64,000 nucleotides of DNA from Leptasterias polaris (taxonomy: Eukaryota; Echinodermata; Asteroidea; Forcipulatida; Asteriidae). The first letter of the stretch is position 1. Each line of letters starts with the position of its first letter. The notes beneath the pieces are model-generated. The model worked only from the letters and a program-made list of their open reading frames with translations, made no database searches and was not told where the DNA came from. Position numbers and translations under genes: made by a program. The stretch covers positions 558,001-622,000 of the forward strand of contig JAZGTN010000188.1 of NCBI GenBank assembly GCA_037783415.1, given 5' to 3'. This document shows positions 1 through 11,300 of the stretch, in pieces.

Positions 1-1
1 T

Positions 2-1133
2 AAACGTCTAAAGGTTGATGAGATGACTGCAGGTCGTGGAATTGAATCAACATTGTATGACGCCAGAGTGCCTCACTGTAGGAGCAATGATAATGAACAA
101 TTGGCAACATTGCAGCAGTCACTTAAAGAAATCTTACATGGAATTCCATTTTCATATCTTGTTCAGGAAGAAGATGAAAACACAATATACAAAAATACAA
201 GATTTGGTCCAGCTCCATTAGGATCACCAGTGAGCTATCAATGCTCAATATTTGAATTTCATTTTAAAGTATATTGTAATTTTCCTGATTCACCAAATTG
301 CTCATGGACAGCACAAAGGGATTTGAGTGTGTATCCACCTTTTCCATTAACAACTGTTCCCATCTATTCTGTCTCATATGTCCCTGCTTCAGAGCTAGAA
401 ACAAAGTTGTAGTCCCACATTCAAAACATTGATGCAGCCCAAGTAGAAAATACTACTCGGGAGCAAAGTTCTTGTGCTGATTGGTTCAAATTCAGACAGT
501 TTAGATTCACTGCTTCTAAATTCCACTCAATTTTAATTCGACAAAAGTTGGATACTGTATTTGCTAAAGGATTTTTACCTGGTGGGGAAAAACCTGTGTC
601 TGACTTTTTGAAGAAAAACAATTAAACATGGAAATGATTTTGAGCCAGTTGCTGCCAGCAAGTATTCACTGTACATGAATGGGTCTGGCCATGCTGTGCG
701 CCTTGAAAAGTCTGGTCTTGTAATTGATTCAAAAGCACCTTGGTTGGGTGCATCGCCAGATCGCAAGGTGGTGGACTATTTAGCAGAAAGTCCTTTTGGA
801 ATTCTCGAAATAAAATGTCCTGAAAAACACAAAGATGAAGACCCTCAGACTGCATGTCATGATCCCCATTTCTGCTGCAAGCTTGAAAATGGAAAGCCTA
901 CACTTAAAAAAGATCATCCCTACTACACCCAAGTGCAAGGTCAGCTGGCAGTAACTGGCTCAGAATGGTGTGACTTTGTGGTTTACACTCACAAAGGTTT
1001 AATCATTCAACGAATATATTTTGATTTAAAATTTTGGGACATCCTTTATAAAAAATTATCAGAAGTTTATTTTGACTTCTACTTTAAAGTAGCTAGTGAT
1101 AAATTTAAATCTGTTAATGCTTCTCAAAGTTAA
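2..1133 (+). pseudogene. YqaJ-type exonuclease of a DNA transposon, degraded, 5' end outside window
   Basis: The frame is open from the window edge, so the true start lies upstream. The product resembles the YqaJ (lambda-exonuclease-like) nucleases found in eukaryotic DNA transposons. An N-terminal segment carries the typical entry motif TREQSSCADWFKFRQFRFTA. The catalytic part at 675-1133 shows GASPDRKV (metal-binding Asp) followed by GILEIKCPE (the E-x-K pair) and a QVQGQLAVTG segment. Two lesions are visible: an in-frame TAG at 410-412 and a one-base frameshift in the A-rich stretch near 615-622. After both, the same homology continues, so this is one broken gene and not two. It ends with TAA at 1131-1133. 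It converges on the THAP/DDE transposase to its right and probably belongs to the same element. Despite the family name 'viral recombinase', nothing here points to a virus. Confidence 0.75.
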
Positions 1134-1606
1134 AAAAGAAAATATTTAGTATATTATTTAAATGTAGTACTTTCTACTTGGACCTATTCAGTGGGGATTA
1201 AATGTTTGACACTAGAATGGAAATATGAGGTGCATTAACAGTATTGCAACTTCCAACTTGTCAGCACTCAGTGTTGCCTATTTGGGTCCTTTTTGTTGTT
1301 TTGCACAGTTACAAAGAATAGTTAATGTTAATTCATTATAAGAGTATTTGGAAAGTAGTACATCAAAATCCTTACCTTACTCTCCTTGAGTAAACATTTT
1401 GTTTGGCAAGTTTGGCAAAGGTAATTTAAGAGGCAAAATTTTGAAAAAAACTAAAACAAACAAAAACGGTTGAAACAAAATTTCAGCAAGCCAATCATAA
1501 CACTTTATTTAACCCTTCATATTTATTCCACAGGCCTTGCATTACAAAGCATACACAAAAAACATTCTTTGACATGAATGAATGCTCCAAAATAATTCTT
1601 TTCTGA
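1134..1606. other. AT-rich spacer after the YqaJ pseudogene
   Basis: No coding potential or structured RNA was recognised. The stretch is A/T-rich with short homopolymers and leads into the hairpin repeat that begins near 1607. Confidence 0.4.
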
Positions 1607-2155
1607 AAGGTTTGCTGAAATACAAATTAATGATCCTTTCATTTTGCACCTAGTTTTCTTTATACAATATTCAGTTGGAAAAAATAATTTTGTACATTCC
1701 TGTGTATTTTAAAATAATTTATTTTCTTAAAAAAATAGTCTTCAGGAACGCCCACTTAAAATTGGCCGCTTGCTGACATATACACATGTAGCTGGATTCT
1801 CAATGTGAGATCATCATTACATAATAATATTGATAAGTTATTCCAGAGAACAATTGTTCTGGGACAGGGTCTTCCAAAACAATGAAAAATATGTGTTCTT
1901 TATATTTAAAAAACCACTCATGATGATATATTATGTAATGCATGTGACCTCACGTTGAGAATCCAGCCATATGTCAGCAAGTGACCAAATTATGTTAGCG
2001 CTCCTGAAGACTGTTATTTAAAAAATAAATAAATAAATAAATAAATCATTTAAAAGTACACAGGAATGTACAAAATGATTTTTCTAACAAAAGTAATACA
2101 GGTGTAACATAAAAGCACCATTACTTACATGTAGTATTTTAGCAAACCTTTAAGT
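1607..2155. repeat. Long imperfect inverted repeat (foldback/MITE-like)
   Basis: The left arm runs about 1607-1830 and the right arm about 1920-2155. Landmarks that pair are AAGGTTTGCTGAAATA at 1609 with its inverse near 2135, TTTGTACATTCCTGTG at 1689 with its inverse near 2060, and AGTCTTCAGGA near 1737 with its inverse near 2005. The arms are clearly diverged but collinear over more than 200 bp. An AAAT microsatellite at about 2022-2046 lies inside the right arm. It sits between two convergent transposon genes and may be an independent nested insertion. Confidence 0.75.
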
Positions 2156-2245
2156 AGTATTTAAATAAAAGGCATGAGAGTGCTATGTATAAAATGAATA
2201 TCAGTGAGTTTGTCTTTTTTTTTTTTTTACAAGGAATGGTTTGTT

Positions 2246-5035
2246 TTACACATTACCATACATTGAGATTACTGGATTAAAACTATTTGTCAAAAGACAG
2301 CACACTGTCCAAATCTGATTAATGGAGCCGTGCATGGTCAGAGGAATCGCACTGTCAAAAAGACGAAATTTCTTGACCTTCTTTATCGCCCTTTCGACAT
2401 GACTCCTCTCTGCAGCTATTTGCTGTGTCTCAATGTCTCATCTTCTTCAAACTGCTTCCTTTCTTTGAGGAAGGCAGGGATATTTAGTTTGACACCCATT
2501 GGCTTTAGCAAATCATCAATTGTGAAACCACGGTCTGCCATCACAACATCACCCTTTTGAAACAGCTTGGGATCCAGAAACCCACTCCGGATAACTATTT
2601 CTCTATCTGACATTGATCCAGGATACAGTTGACTTATGAATGTAATTGCGCCACTACGTGCGATACCCAGGAGTCTTTTGTAAGTTATATGGTGCTTACA
2701 GTTTGACCAAAGCATACTTTGGAGCGTTAGAGAATATGGGATCTGTGCAAATGTAACCGATGTGGTTGGTAAGGTTAAATTTCTAGACGCCAAGAAAGTC
2801 ACAGTTGACACACGTTTTAGTTACTGCATAAGTTTATTATTTTAATTGCAATTTCTTAAAAGTTGTATTTGCAATTACTAATGCAATATATATATATATA
2901 TAAAAACGACAATTGACAGTCACTACAAAATTGGAGGACCTGTAATATAAGGTACAAAAATATAAATCATAATTAGACAATGATTTAACAATGGTCCATA
3001 TTGAAGTAAAGCTCTGTATTCTATATATACAATTCATTCATTTTTAAATTCCAATATTCCATTACTTTCATCAACGGCAAAATGTTAAGTGTTGACCGTA
3101 AGAATATTAAAACATCTACTTCAGCCAAATGGCACATACCTAATTATAATAAAAGCCCTCGGCTCTTGCAAGGAAGTTGTCCTTAGCACAGGATGAACAA
3201 GAGATAAAAGTAGTTCTGTAAAATAAATTATTCACAAGAAATAAATAATAATATACATTTAGAAGGACAAGTATATATAGGCAAACCTAGATCCCTATAT
3301 TCTTTTTATGAAACAGTGATTAATTAGTGACTAAAAAGGCCATAACCATATGGCCTGGTTATTTAAGTGTCGGCAAATAATAGTAGAGATTCCTTGAAGC
3401 CGATTTCCAAAGGAGTAAAAAGTATCTAGTCCGTACAGGCTACATGAAAATTGTTTATGAGAGCACATGTTTAGCCTTAACCAAACCCAAGGAGAAATCT
3501 AGTGACAAAGTGGAGAATTGTCGTCCACTAAATGTGTACATAAAAATGCTTTTGGTTCTATGAAATAAGTAGAACATCCTTTAATATTAATAAGGGTACT
3601 CACCAGCTATTGCAGCCTCTGCCTCTCATGCCTTAACTCTAGACCTTGAAGGTCCAACTATGAAAAAGGAACCCAACCAGCTATGGCGCCGTTGTTCAGG
3701 AAAACTTACTGATAGAGCAAGAGCTCTTAAAATTACATCTACTCGCTGCAACGCTGACTTTGAAAATGACCACTCCCCAATCGCTACTCAAGTATGTGAA
3801 TGCTGGAAATCAAACAATTTGCTTGACTTCATGTAATGGCCGTAAAATGAAAAGAAGTGATTAAAAAAACAAAAGACTATTCAGTATCCCGCATTCCAAC
3901 CGGGAACGTACGATAGAGTAACCTGCAGTGCTCCATTGAGGGCGCTCTCTACATTTGCCATAAATAATTACATCGTGCCTGGCAGCGCGACTCGCCGTCT
4001 GGCTGGTCACACAAATATTTCAGAACAATCAACAATGACCCTTGTATCTGGGTATTTGTCTCTAAAAGTTTGTGGCATTGTTTTCGAGATAATACCTTTA
4101 CTTGGCCAAATAGGGAGTGAGCCAAGCTTAAAGTACATGAAATTAATCCATGTGATGAAGTATCTGCTAACACTTGACTCTGAAATGCTAAAAAGGTATG
4201 CCAGATGCTTTACAGAAAAATTCTGCCTGAGTCTACAAAGGACCAAAATGAATTGTTCTTTGGGTGAAAGCTGTGCTATTCTCCCAGGTTTATGATGAGT
4301 TTTGTGTGAAGCTGAATAGCTGTGATCTAAGTCCATGGCTGATGGAGGCTGGTATACAGAACAGGAAGGCTCACTCTCTCTATTTGCAGTATAGGTTATG
4401 ACATTCTCACAATTCTCACCTGGGTTCAAAAAGGACAACATGGCTAAAAGCAAAGAGTAAGTGGGAAATCCAGTGTAGTGTTTTGTTAAGGAATCATCTC
4501 CCTCCAAACTATTAACAAACTTATTTCGTTCATTCTGTTCAGTTAGAGAATTTACCATCCTCTGCAGTCTTTGTACTGACTCCTTAAGTTCTGTCACTTC
4601 ATTTGTATCAGATAATGTATCAGATAATGACTCATCCTCATTCATCGGTTCATCATCATTTGTTGTCTGTTCATCAGCTACCCCACATGAAGTTGAGGGA
4701 CCTTCAAAGGTCGATCTATGAAGAACTCTGCGTTTTTTCGGTGACGAACTGTCAGAGAGTACATATTTTGGCTCAGCACCAGGCTTCAGTCTCCATACTC
4801 CATTGAGGGTTCTCTTGATGTCAGTATCATTAAAGTGCACATTGCAAATCTGGGTAGACTTACTGACAAGGAATCCGTCTCGACCATGATCCCTTTTGAT
4901 TTTTGTGCACCATCGGTCTCGGAGTTTGCGATCAGTGGGAAAGCAGAAAAAATGAAACTGCGACCTTGACAAGTCCTTGTTATAGAATCGATTGCTGCAC
5001 CCATATGCGGCACATTCAACTCCTCTGGATGGCAT
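2246..5035 (-). pseudogene. THAP zinc-finger / DDE_Tnp_4 transposase, two exons, one frameshift
   Basis: Exon 1 is 5035-4013 and exon 2 is 2742-2246 on the minus strand. The donor GTGTGA and an acceptor ending TTGCACAG join in phase 0, TTT to ATC. I start at ATG 5033-5035 because a good 3' splice site (TTTTGTTTTGCAG) lies just upstream, so the longer open frame is 5' UTR or intron. Domains in order are a THAP zinc finger (C-x4-C near the N-terminus, a CNVHF Cys-His pair, a KPGAEPKY box), a low-complexity and coiled linker, an HTH_Tnp_4 region (LSPKEQFILVLCRLRQNFSV), and the DDE_4 catalytic core beginning VIVDCSEIF. Exon 2 has SDREI, VMADRGFTIDDLL and, after a one-base frameshift near 2435, ERSHVERAIKKVK. 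Stop TAA is at 2246-2248. DDE_4 with THAP and a YqaJ partner recalls the ISL2EU/Harbinger group of IS5-like elements. Apart from the frameshift it looks nearly intact. Confidence 0.8.
2743..4012 (-). other. Intron of the THAP/DDE transposase
   Basis: A 1.27 kb gap separates the two halves of the transposase frame. It is AT-rich, with a TA microsatellite near 2888-2901, and no coding homology is seen. The size is large for a transposon intron, so a secondary insertion inside it is possible. Confidence 0.5.
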
Positions 5036-6113
5036 GGTGAAACAAAGCACCTGCAAAACAAAAGTATACATGATTAAAACAAGTAATTCATAAACAGAGC
5101 CGTCCCTCAAATCAGTTCTGTATTATTAGCTTGGGATTCACAACACTATTTCATGACATTGGTTAAAGATGTTTTTAATACATGTAGCTAGTTTAACGTT
5201 ACAAAGAGCAAAGTGAACCTTTTAAAAAATGCTTCCAAAAATTAAGGACATTATTTTGTCAAACTTCTAGCTGGATATGTGAGTACATACAAATTTGATT
5301 TGTTATAATTTATTTACTTAAAGGACATTCCGAAATGCGAATGTGGAATTTTGGGCTATTCTATCACAAGTGTGCCACATACTGTAAGGAACACCCTGCG
5401 ACTTTGTGCCAAATTTTCGGACGCCAATGTTATTATTTTTTTCGGCCCCAATTCTGACACTAAGAAACTCACACAGAGGTTATTAATTTGGTAGAAGTAC
5501 CAGTTTCAAACAAATGAAGTTCAAGTATTTCAACAAAGACTTTTGGCAAAACTGCCTCCGCAAAACTTGGGGTAGACAGGGCCAGGGTTGAAGCACCGCG
5601 TTTTAACATGCACGCCGTGTGTGCAGCACGGCTACGTTCATTCATAAATCGTTAGCATATTTTCACTCAAAATAGCCTGCAATTGTAACAATTTTGCAGC
5701 CTGGTTTTTCCTCCATTAAACTTACCTGTGCTTGGCTTCTACCTCAACACGCTCAAATCGTATTTCGTTCTTGTATTTGGGTGTAATCTCACACGAAAGT
5801 TGTACTTCGGTCTGTATCGCGCGGTAGCAGACACCATAAGTGTAACGTTACAGTGGAGTTGTTGTGACACAGTGAGCCTCGTTTTCAAACCCGGAAGTGC
5901 GCAGATCGACGCTAAACTCGTCGTTTCGGGATTCCTCTATATAACCAAACCGATGCTGGATGGAAAATGGTCTGCATCATTTGTGTACAATGAATATTAT
6001 CATTCAGCACTGTTATACAGGGAACGTGACCAAGATGGTGGGGTTATTATTAATCAAACTTTCAAACTGAATTGGTCTCAAAGAGTATTAATCAATCATT
6101 TCACACATCAGGA
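5036..6113. other. 5' region of the transposase gene; element boundary not located
   Basis: This holds the likely 5' UTR intron acceptor near 5049 (minus strand) and then AT-rich sequence. I looked for terminal inverted repeats matching the window start side and could not identify any, so the right end of the transposon is unknown. Confidence 0.3.
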
Positions 6114-6400
6114 ATCCTCGGTAGTATAGGAGATAAAGTATCTTTGACTGAGGGTAGAAAGTTTTTTGTTGTTGCTCATTAAAATAGTAAAACCGAATTT
6201 GTGTACAAATTATCACTTGTTTTAAATGTCATGAATCCTTGTTAGTATGGTGGTGATTGTCTCTGACAGGGGTTCAATTCCCCGCCGGGGATTGTCGAAA
6301 GTTTTAGATTTTTTAATTTATCAAACCGTCAAACTGAATTGGTAAACAAATAGCCAATCATTTCAAGCATCAGGAGTCCTCGGTAATGGTAAGTACTCCT
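6114..6400 (+). repeat. Tandem tRNA-Asp-derived heads (SINE-like repeat)
   Basis: Three tRNA-Asp-like 5' ends (TCCTCGGTAGTATAGG-type) begin at about 6114, 6236 and 6377. Each is preceded by a related sequence containing CAAACTGAATTGGT and ATCATTTCA. The spacing is about 122 and 141 bp. Only the middle head keeps a B box (GGGGTTCAATTCCCCG). The pattern looks like a tRNA-Asp-headed SINE present as a short tandem array. Confidence 0.55.
6236..6291 (+). pseudogene. tRNA-Asp-like pseudogene (anticodon region shortened)
   Basis: The 5' end TCCTTGTTAGTATGGTGGTGA and 3' end GGGGTTCAATTCCCCGCCG are those of a eukaryotic tRNA-Asp, including A and B boxes. The middle is about 15 bases too short, so the anticodon arm cannot form. 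It is therefore a pseudogene or SINE head and not a functional tRNA. Confidence 0.6.
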
Positions 6401-8155
6401 TGAACTGCTGTCGTCTCCATGAACTTATCAGGTCTTCAAACACAAAATCCTATTCGAAACGTTTAGCCCTTCACGTGTGCATGCTTACAGTTCTTTTATG
6501 AAAACAGATATTGCCCAAATTATACTCTATGTATTCCCTGAATTATATTTAGGCGTTGTGCGGGTCCAGAAAATCCACTCCGCAAACTTGTTTTGTCAAA
6601 AATCGATAAACTCTCACTGTTTTTCATAATCCTCACCTCTCTTTAACAATGGCTGCTTCCATCGAAAATCATTGGTATGCTGCTCGCAACGCTGGTCCAT
6701 GATAACCAAGGGTTCATTTATTGAAACATGTGCCGTTGGTTATCGTGAACCAGCGTTGCGCGTAATATCTTGTTTGGTCTCTCCAACATACCAGCCGTAT
6801 ACCGCCCTTGTCAAACACCAAGCAAAGGTACGCTTAGCTGCGCATAAATAACATTTTTGCCAACAAGTATGAAAGTTGTACATGGGCCACCGTATGGCAA
6901 TCAGATTTCCATGCCAGCTATCATGATAATTTGATTTTATTGAAGTTATATTGTTGATTCGGGGTTGAACAAAGAAAACATTAACCAACGACCTCCGGAT
7001 TAAGGCTGAGCCATCTTGCACTATATTGGCGGTCTCCCTATTTTTTCATTATCTTGGTTCGGAGGGTGCCAGTCATCAGAAGCTATTCAACCACTACTGG
7101 GTAGCCAGATAATACATAAGCTTACAATACAACCTGGGAAGCGTTAGCCAGGGGATCACCTAAGGGGGATGCGGCTTTATATTTCAGATATCAAATAGTA
7201 AACCACAAAGAAAACTGACTGGATAAGTTTTAAATAATGATGGGGTCGAACAGTTATTGTTAATAACAAAACGGAATTAGGGAAGCAGAGTTGGTCCACC
7301 AAAGCCTATCGACTTGAATCGTTCGTGCAGTGAGATGCCAACCCTCCAAATTGAAAAGAGTTAATTTGCCACTGGACACCTGCCACAGACAAAATAGTTA
7401 TTTTGTCCGTGTGTCGGACGTTTGTTTTTTCATTTGTTTTGCAAAGGGACGCATTGCCTTCGGATTGGCTCCGTAATGGCCTATCCTTATTTCTGATCAC
7501 ACATATACCGAAGGTTGTACCAAATTTAGGCTAATATCTAAGCAATAGTACAATCCTTGTGGGCACCACGGGATATCACAAATGATGAAAAGCCACTTAA
7601 TAGGCAATAACATAATCCAATCCTAATACGATAGGCCAACTTTAGGTAGCAGAAAATAGTAGGTTTTGCTTTTAATGTGGCACTTGCTTTACTTGTCAGT
7701 TGTGGGCCACCGTAGATTGCTTAACCTCTCTTTTGTTTACCAGTCCTCGCCGGAAGTGACATCAAGAACTGCCGTGAGAAACCAACACCACGCTGCAACC
7801 ATACAAACGGATCTTCAGGCTCAAGAGGCAAACCAACTCTTTATTTAATTTACCAAAACAATGGTTTCCGGCATGGGATATGAAGGTTAGCCCTTCATTC
7901 AAAGTCAACCAATGACACTCCCATTCCTGTGCAATTTCCGCTATCAAATACCTTCAAATTTCCTGTTTAATACAAAGTTACAAGCATTTCCTCTTCGCTT
8001 CTTTGTCAGAAGACTGGTTGTGACAGCATGTGAACGACATTCAGAGTAACAGCGGCTCAGTATTAATATATACCGGTCTTTTGAAAGGTGTTTTGGAAGT
8101 TACACCCTATCTCATTGGACAACTTGGCTATAAACCTTTTATATTGACAATATTG
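6401..8155. other. Intergenic region upstream of the integrin gene
   Basis: No convincing exon or repeat family was recognised. A short inverted pair around the phrases TGGTCCATGATAACC (about 6690) and GGTTATCGTGAACCAGCG (about 6738) flanks a small loop. The integrin promoter and 5' UTR should lie at the right end, but no TATA box can be assigned with confidence. Confidence 0.35.
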
Positions 8156-8364
8156 ATGCCTCTTGAAGGGTACACAATGCGTCGGTTGAAAGACATTGTA
8201 CCAGTGCTAACAAGAACACTGCTGTTTGTAAGTGTAACTGTGTTATTGGGAAACAGTGGTTTTGCATTCAATATGGACACAGACAAGCCTATAGTGCACG
8301 GAGGAACTAATGGCAGCCTGTTTGGATACACAGTGGCTTTCCACAGAGAGGGTGACACCAACAT
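8156..8364 (+). CDS. Integrin alpha exon 1 (signal peptide, propeller start)
   Basis: This exon encodes the hydrophobic leader [12 protein letters not shown], then the mature N-terminus FNMDTDKP and [11 protein letters not shown], the standard integrin alpha opening. ATG 8177 gives the more compact signal peptide and ATG 8156 adds seven residues. The donor GTAAGT at 8365 leaves two bases of an Ile codon. Confidence 0.92.
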
Positions 8365-11300
8365 GTAAGTTATAGAAGTTTTTTGTTTTTGAAAGCCAGA
8401 CCAATACTGTTGTAGGTTATGTTGAGACATTTTATTAGTTGTATAGTCAATGCTTAGATGCAATAAAGTGCTTAATTTTCTACAATTGTACACTCCTTTG
8501 TGTATATAATTGTACAGTTTTTATAGTAAGACGTCGTGGTAAATTTCAGCACACTGGGACCTTTGTTTTTGGTTGGTTTATACAATAGAATATAAGGAAA
8601 AGTCATGTTTTGTTTTGTGTGTTTTTGTTTGGTTTTTTTTTTTTTGGGGGGGGGGGGGTTTTCCGGTACAAGTAGAGTTTAACTCCGTTTATTATCATCA
8701 ATCATTCTCTATTTACAACAAAAAGAACACACGGAAATGTACAAGAACATATGCAAATGTTTAAGATTTAAAGACAAAATTAAGTTATAACTAAATCAAA
8801 GTAATATTAAAAGGTAGACAATTTAAAAAATAAAGAAACAAAAACAAGTTATGAGTATTTACTAGTCAATGAAAGTGTTTTATAATTGTAACTATTGTAC
8901 ACAGCTGGTCTCTTGGTGTTTTAAATTTGTATTCGTTTGTATACAGCTGGTCAGGTTTTTTCCTCTCTAGTGGCGTGTATCTTTGTAATTGTATTATCAC
9001 TTTTTAAAGTTGTAAATGAGGGACCTAGTCATTCTTAATGCGCTGTTTGAATTTTGCGCACAATAAATTGTGTTTAAAAACAAGTGGTTATTTTTTTCTC
9101 TTTTTAGACAATAAGACAGTTGGAACAATTTTCTAGCACATTGTGATTATCAAGTTGAGTAAAATAGCTTTATGGGGTATGAGCTTTATGAGTAGGTGTA
9201 GTTGAATTATTTTCGATTATAGCCAATCGTTTATATACTGCACTTATAGATTGTTTTCATTTTCATTGGTGGGAACACGCGACACGTGTCATACTTTATT
9301 TTGCATTGTATCCCAACACTTCCAAAATTGAATACAGTAGTCCTATGTTGATGTTTGTGACGCTTCGCAGCTACACTTCGTGCATACAAACATACGAGAA
9401 ACAGTCAAGTTTGCACCTCTATTAATAATTATTCTTCTATATTGTACAGCATTTGTACAATCTAGTACAGCAGAAAAACACCATAGCAAATTCACCCTTG
9501 TTGGCCATGAAAACTGCACTTCCTTGTTTATAAGCAATATATCTTACATACGTCAATATAGCGGTTATACCTAAGGTAGGGGAGGCTTGATCAGCTCCCT
9601 TTAGAAAGAAATGTATCACACTGAAGGGAAACGAGCAGTTACCAAACCGGGCATTGAAAGGCTGCAAGGTTATCGAGCTTTATACAGCCAAATCGTGATC
9701 GATGTCGTGTTGAATTTTAGAACATTTTGCCATTTCTTGTGGTGTATTTAAGGAACATCCTGCCTGAAATGATGCCAAGCCCAAGCAATTATTATATCCT
9801 CCAACACTACAATTTCGTGCCAAACCAAAAAGGAATGTCGCACACAAAAGATCACACACAAAACATAACCTTATTATATTAAATGTAAACCTGCATGTGT
9901 GTCTTGTTAAACGGTAAATATGGTAATGGTTTTAAACATACTTAAACCACTAATATTTTAAATTTAAAATGACTTATATAAAAACCTATGATATTTGGAA
10001 GCATGCAGCCAACTTGCATATTATTGGATGAGACACATAAATGTTTACCCTGTAGATATTACTTGCAATCTTCTGAAAAAACAATACCAGGACCGTCAAG
10101 GGTGGGTGTGGGGTGGGGGGAGGAGGAGGACTGTGCCCCCCCCCCCCCCCCCCCTACCATTTTTGGCCCATAACTGTTTAACACTACATCCGATCATCAC
10201 CAAGTTTCTGACTTTTCAAAATATTTATATAGGGTCATATTGTAAAACAAATACATTTTATCGAGGTTCAGATGTTACCATGGCAACCGTTTGTTTGACA
10301 CTGGGTCAGACGGTCGTAACGTTTTATAGTATTGTTGTCTTTTTTCAAACAATTTTCACCTTGATTTTTTACCCCCCCCCAAAAAAAAAAAATATATATA
10401 TATATAATAATACGAAAATGGTAGTGATTTGTCACGTAATAATAACAACAATAAAGACATATATGTAAAGCGCCCAATGCAAAAGCCTCTAAGCGCAAAA
10501 AGAGAACATTAAAATATACAAAGAGTGAAAGATACATTACAAGTAAGCAGATTACAAATAAGCAGCTTCAAACAAATGAGTTTTTAACAGAGACTTAAAA
10601 CAGTGTAAAGAACTAGCCTGGCAAATATGCACAGGGAGACTATTCCAAAGAAATGGAGCAGCGTAAGAAATTGATCTTCGATCAGAAAAAACTATGTTAG
10701 ATGCATGTATAGTGCGTATTTAAAATGTCCGCCATATCCGGCGGCCTTTTTCAGTTTTGTGTTTTCCGCCTGTATCTAGGGGTTCAAACTACACCACGTT
10801 TTTTATCAACTGAATATTTAAAAACGTAATAGTTTTCAACTTTCAGACCCAGAAATACTAACGAATCATAAATTCGGCCTCATCATTGCATCCTGGGCCC
10901 CAATATTGTTGATCGATTTATTGATTTTTTAAATGGGAAAACTGAAAATACAGTTTTCCCCAATGTAGGATAAAACAATGATGATAACGACCGCAACGGT
11001 CACCCCCATTATAACACACATATTGTCACGTTATGGATAATCTCAAAACAAACAAGTTTTGAAAGTTTAACAGCACTTGGACACCCCTCTCTCAAAAAAA
11101 AAAAAAAAAAAAAACATGACTGAAAAAAATAAACTGAAAATATGGGGAAATTACGATGTTTGACAAAATATGGGCAAACTACTACAGAATGTGCCCTTTT
11201 ATGGTACATTGTAAAAACAGTTTTAACGTCATCAAGTACAACTTGGTGAAATGACATTTGTGGCGAGTTTCAGAAAAATCGCTCGAGAAGTTAGCAAACT

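Noticed and set aside
2..1133. Endogenous virus gene, because of the 'viral recombinase' name of YqaJ
   Set aside because: The neighbour is a DNA transposon transposase and no viral structural or replication gene is present. Such nucleases occur in eukaryotic transposons.
6236..6291. Functional tRNA-Asp gene
   Set aside because: The anticodon arm region is about 15 bases too short, so only a pseudogene or SINE head is supported.
9995..10468. 157-residue open frame on the plus strand
   Set aside because: It depends on reading through a poly-C tract and an A/TA run in the integrin first intron.
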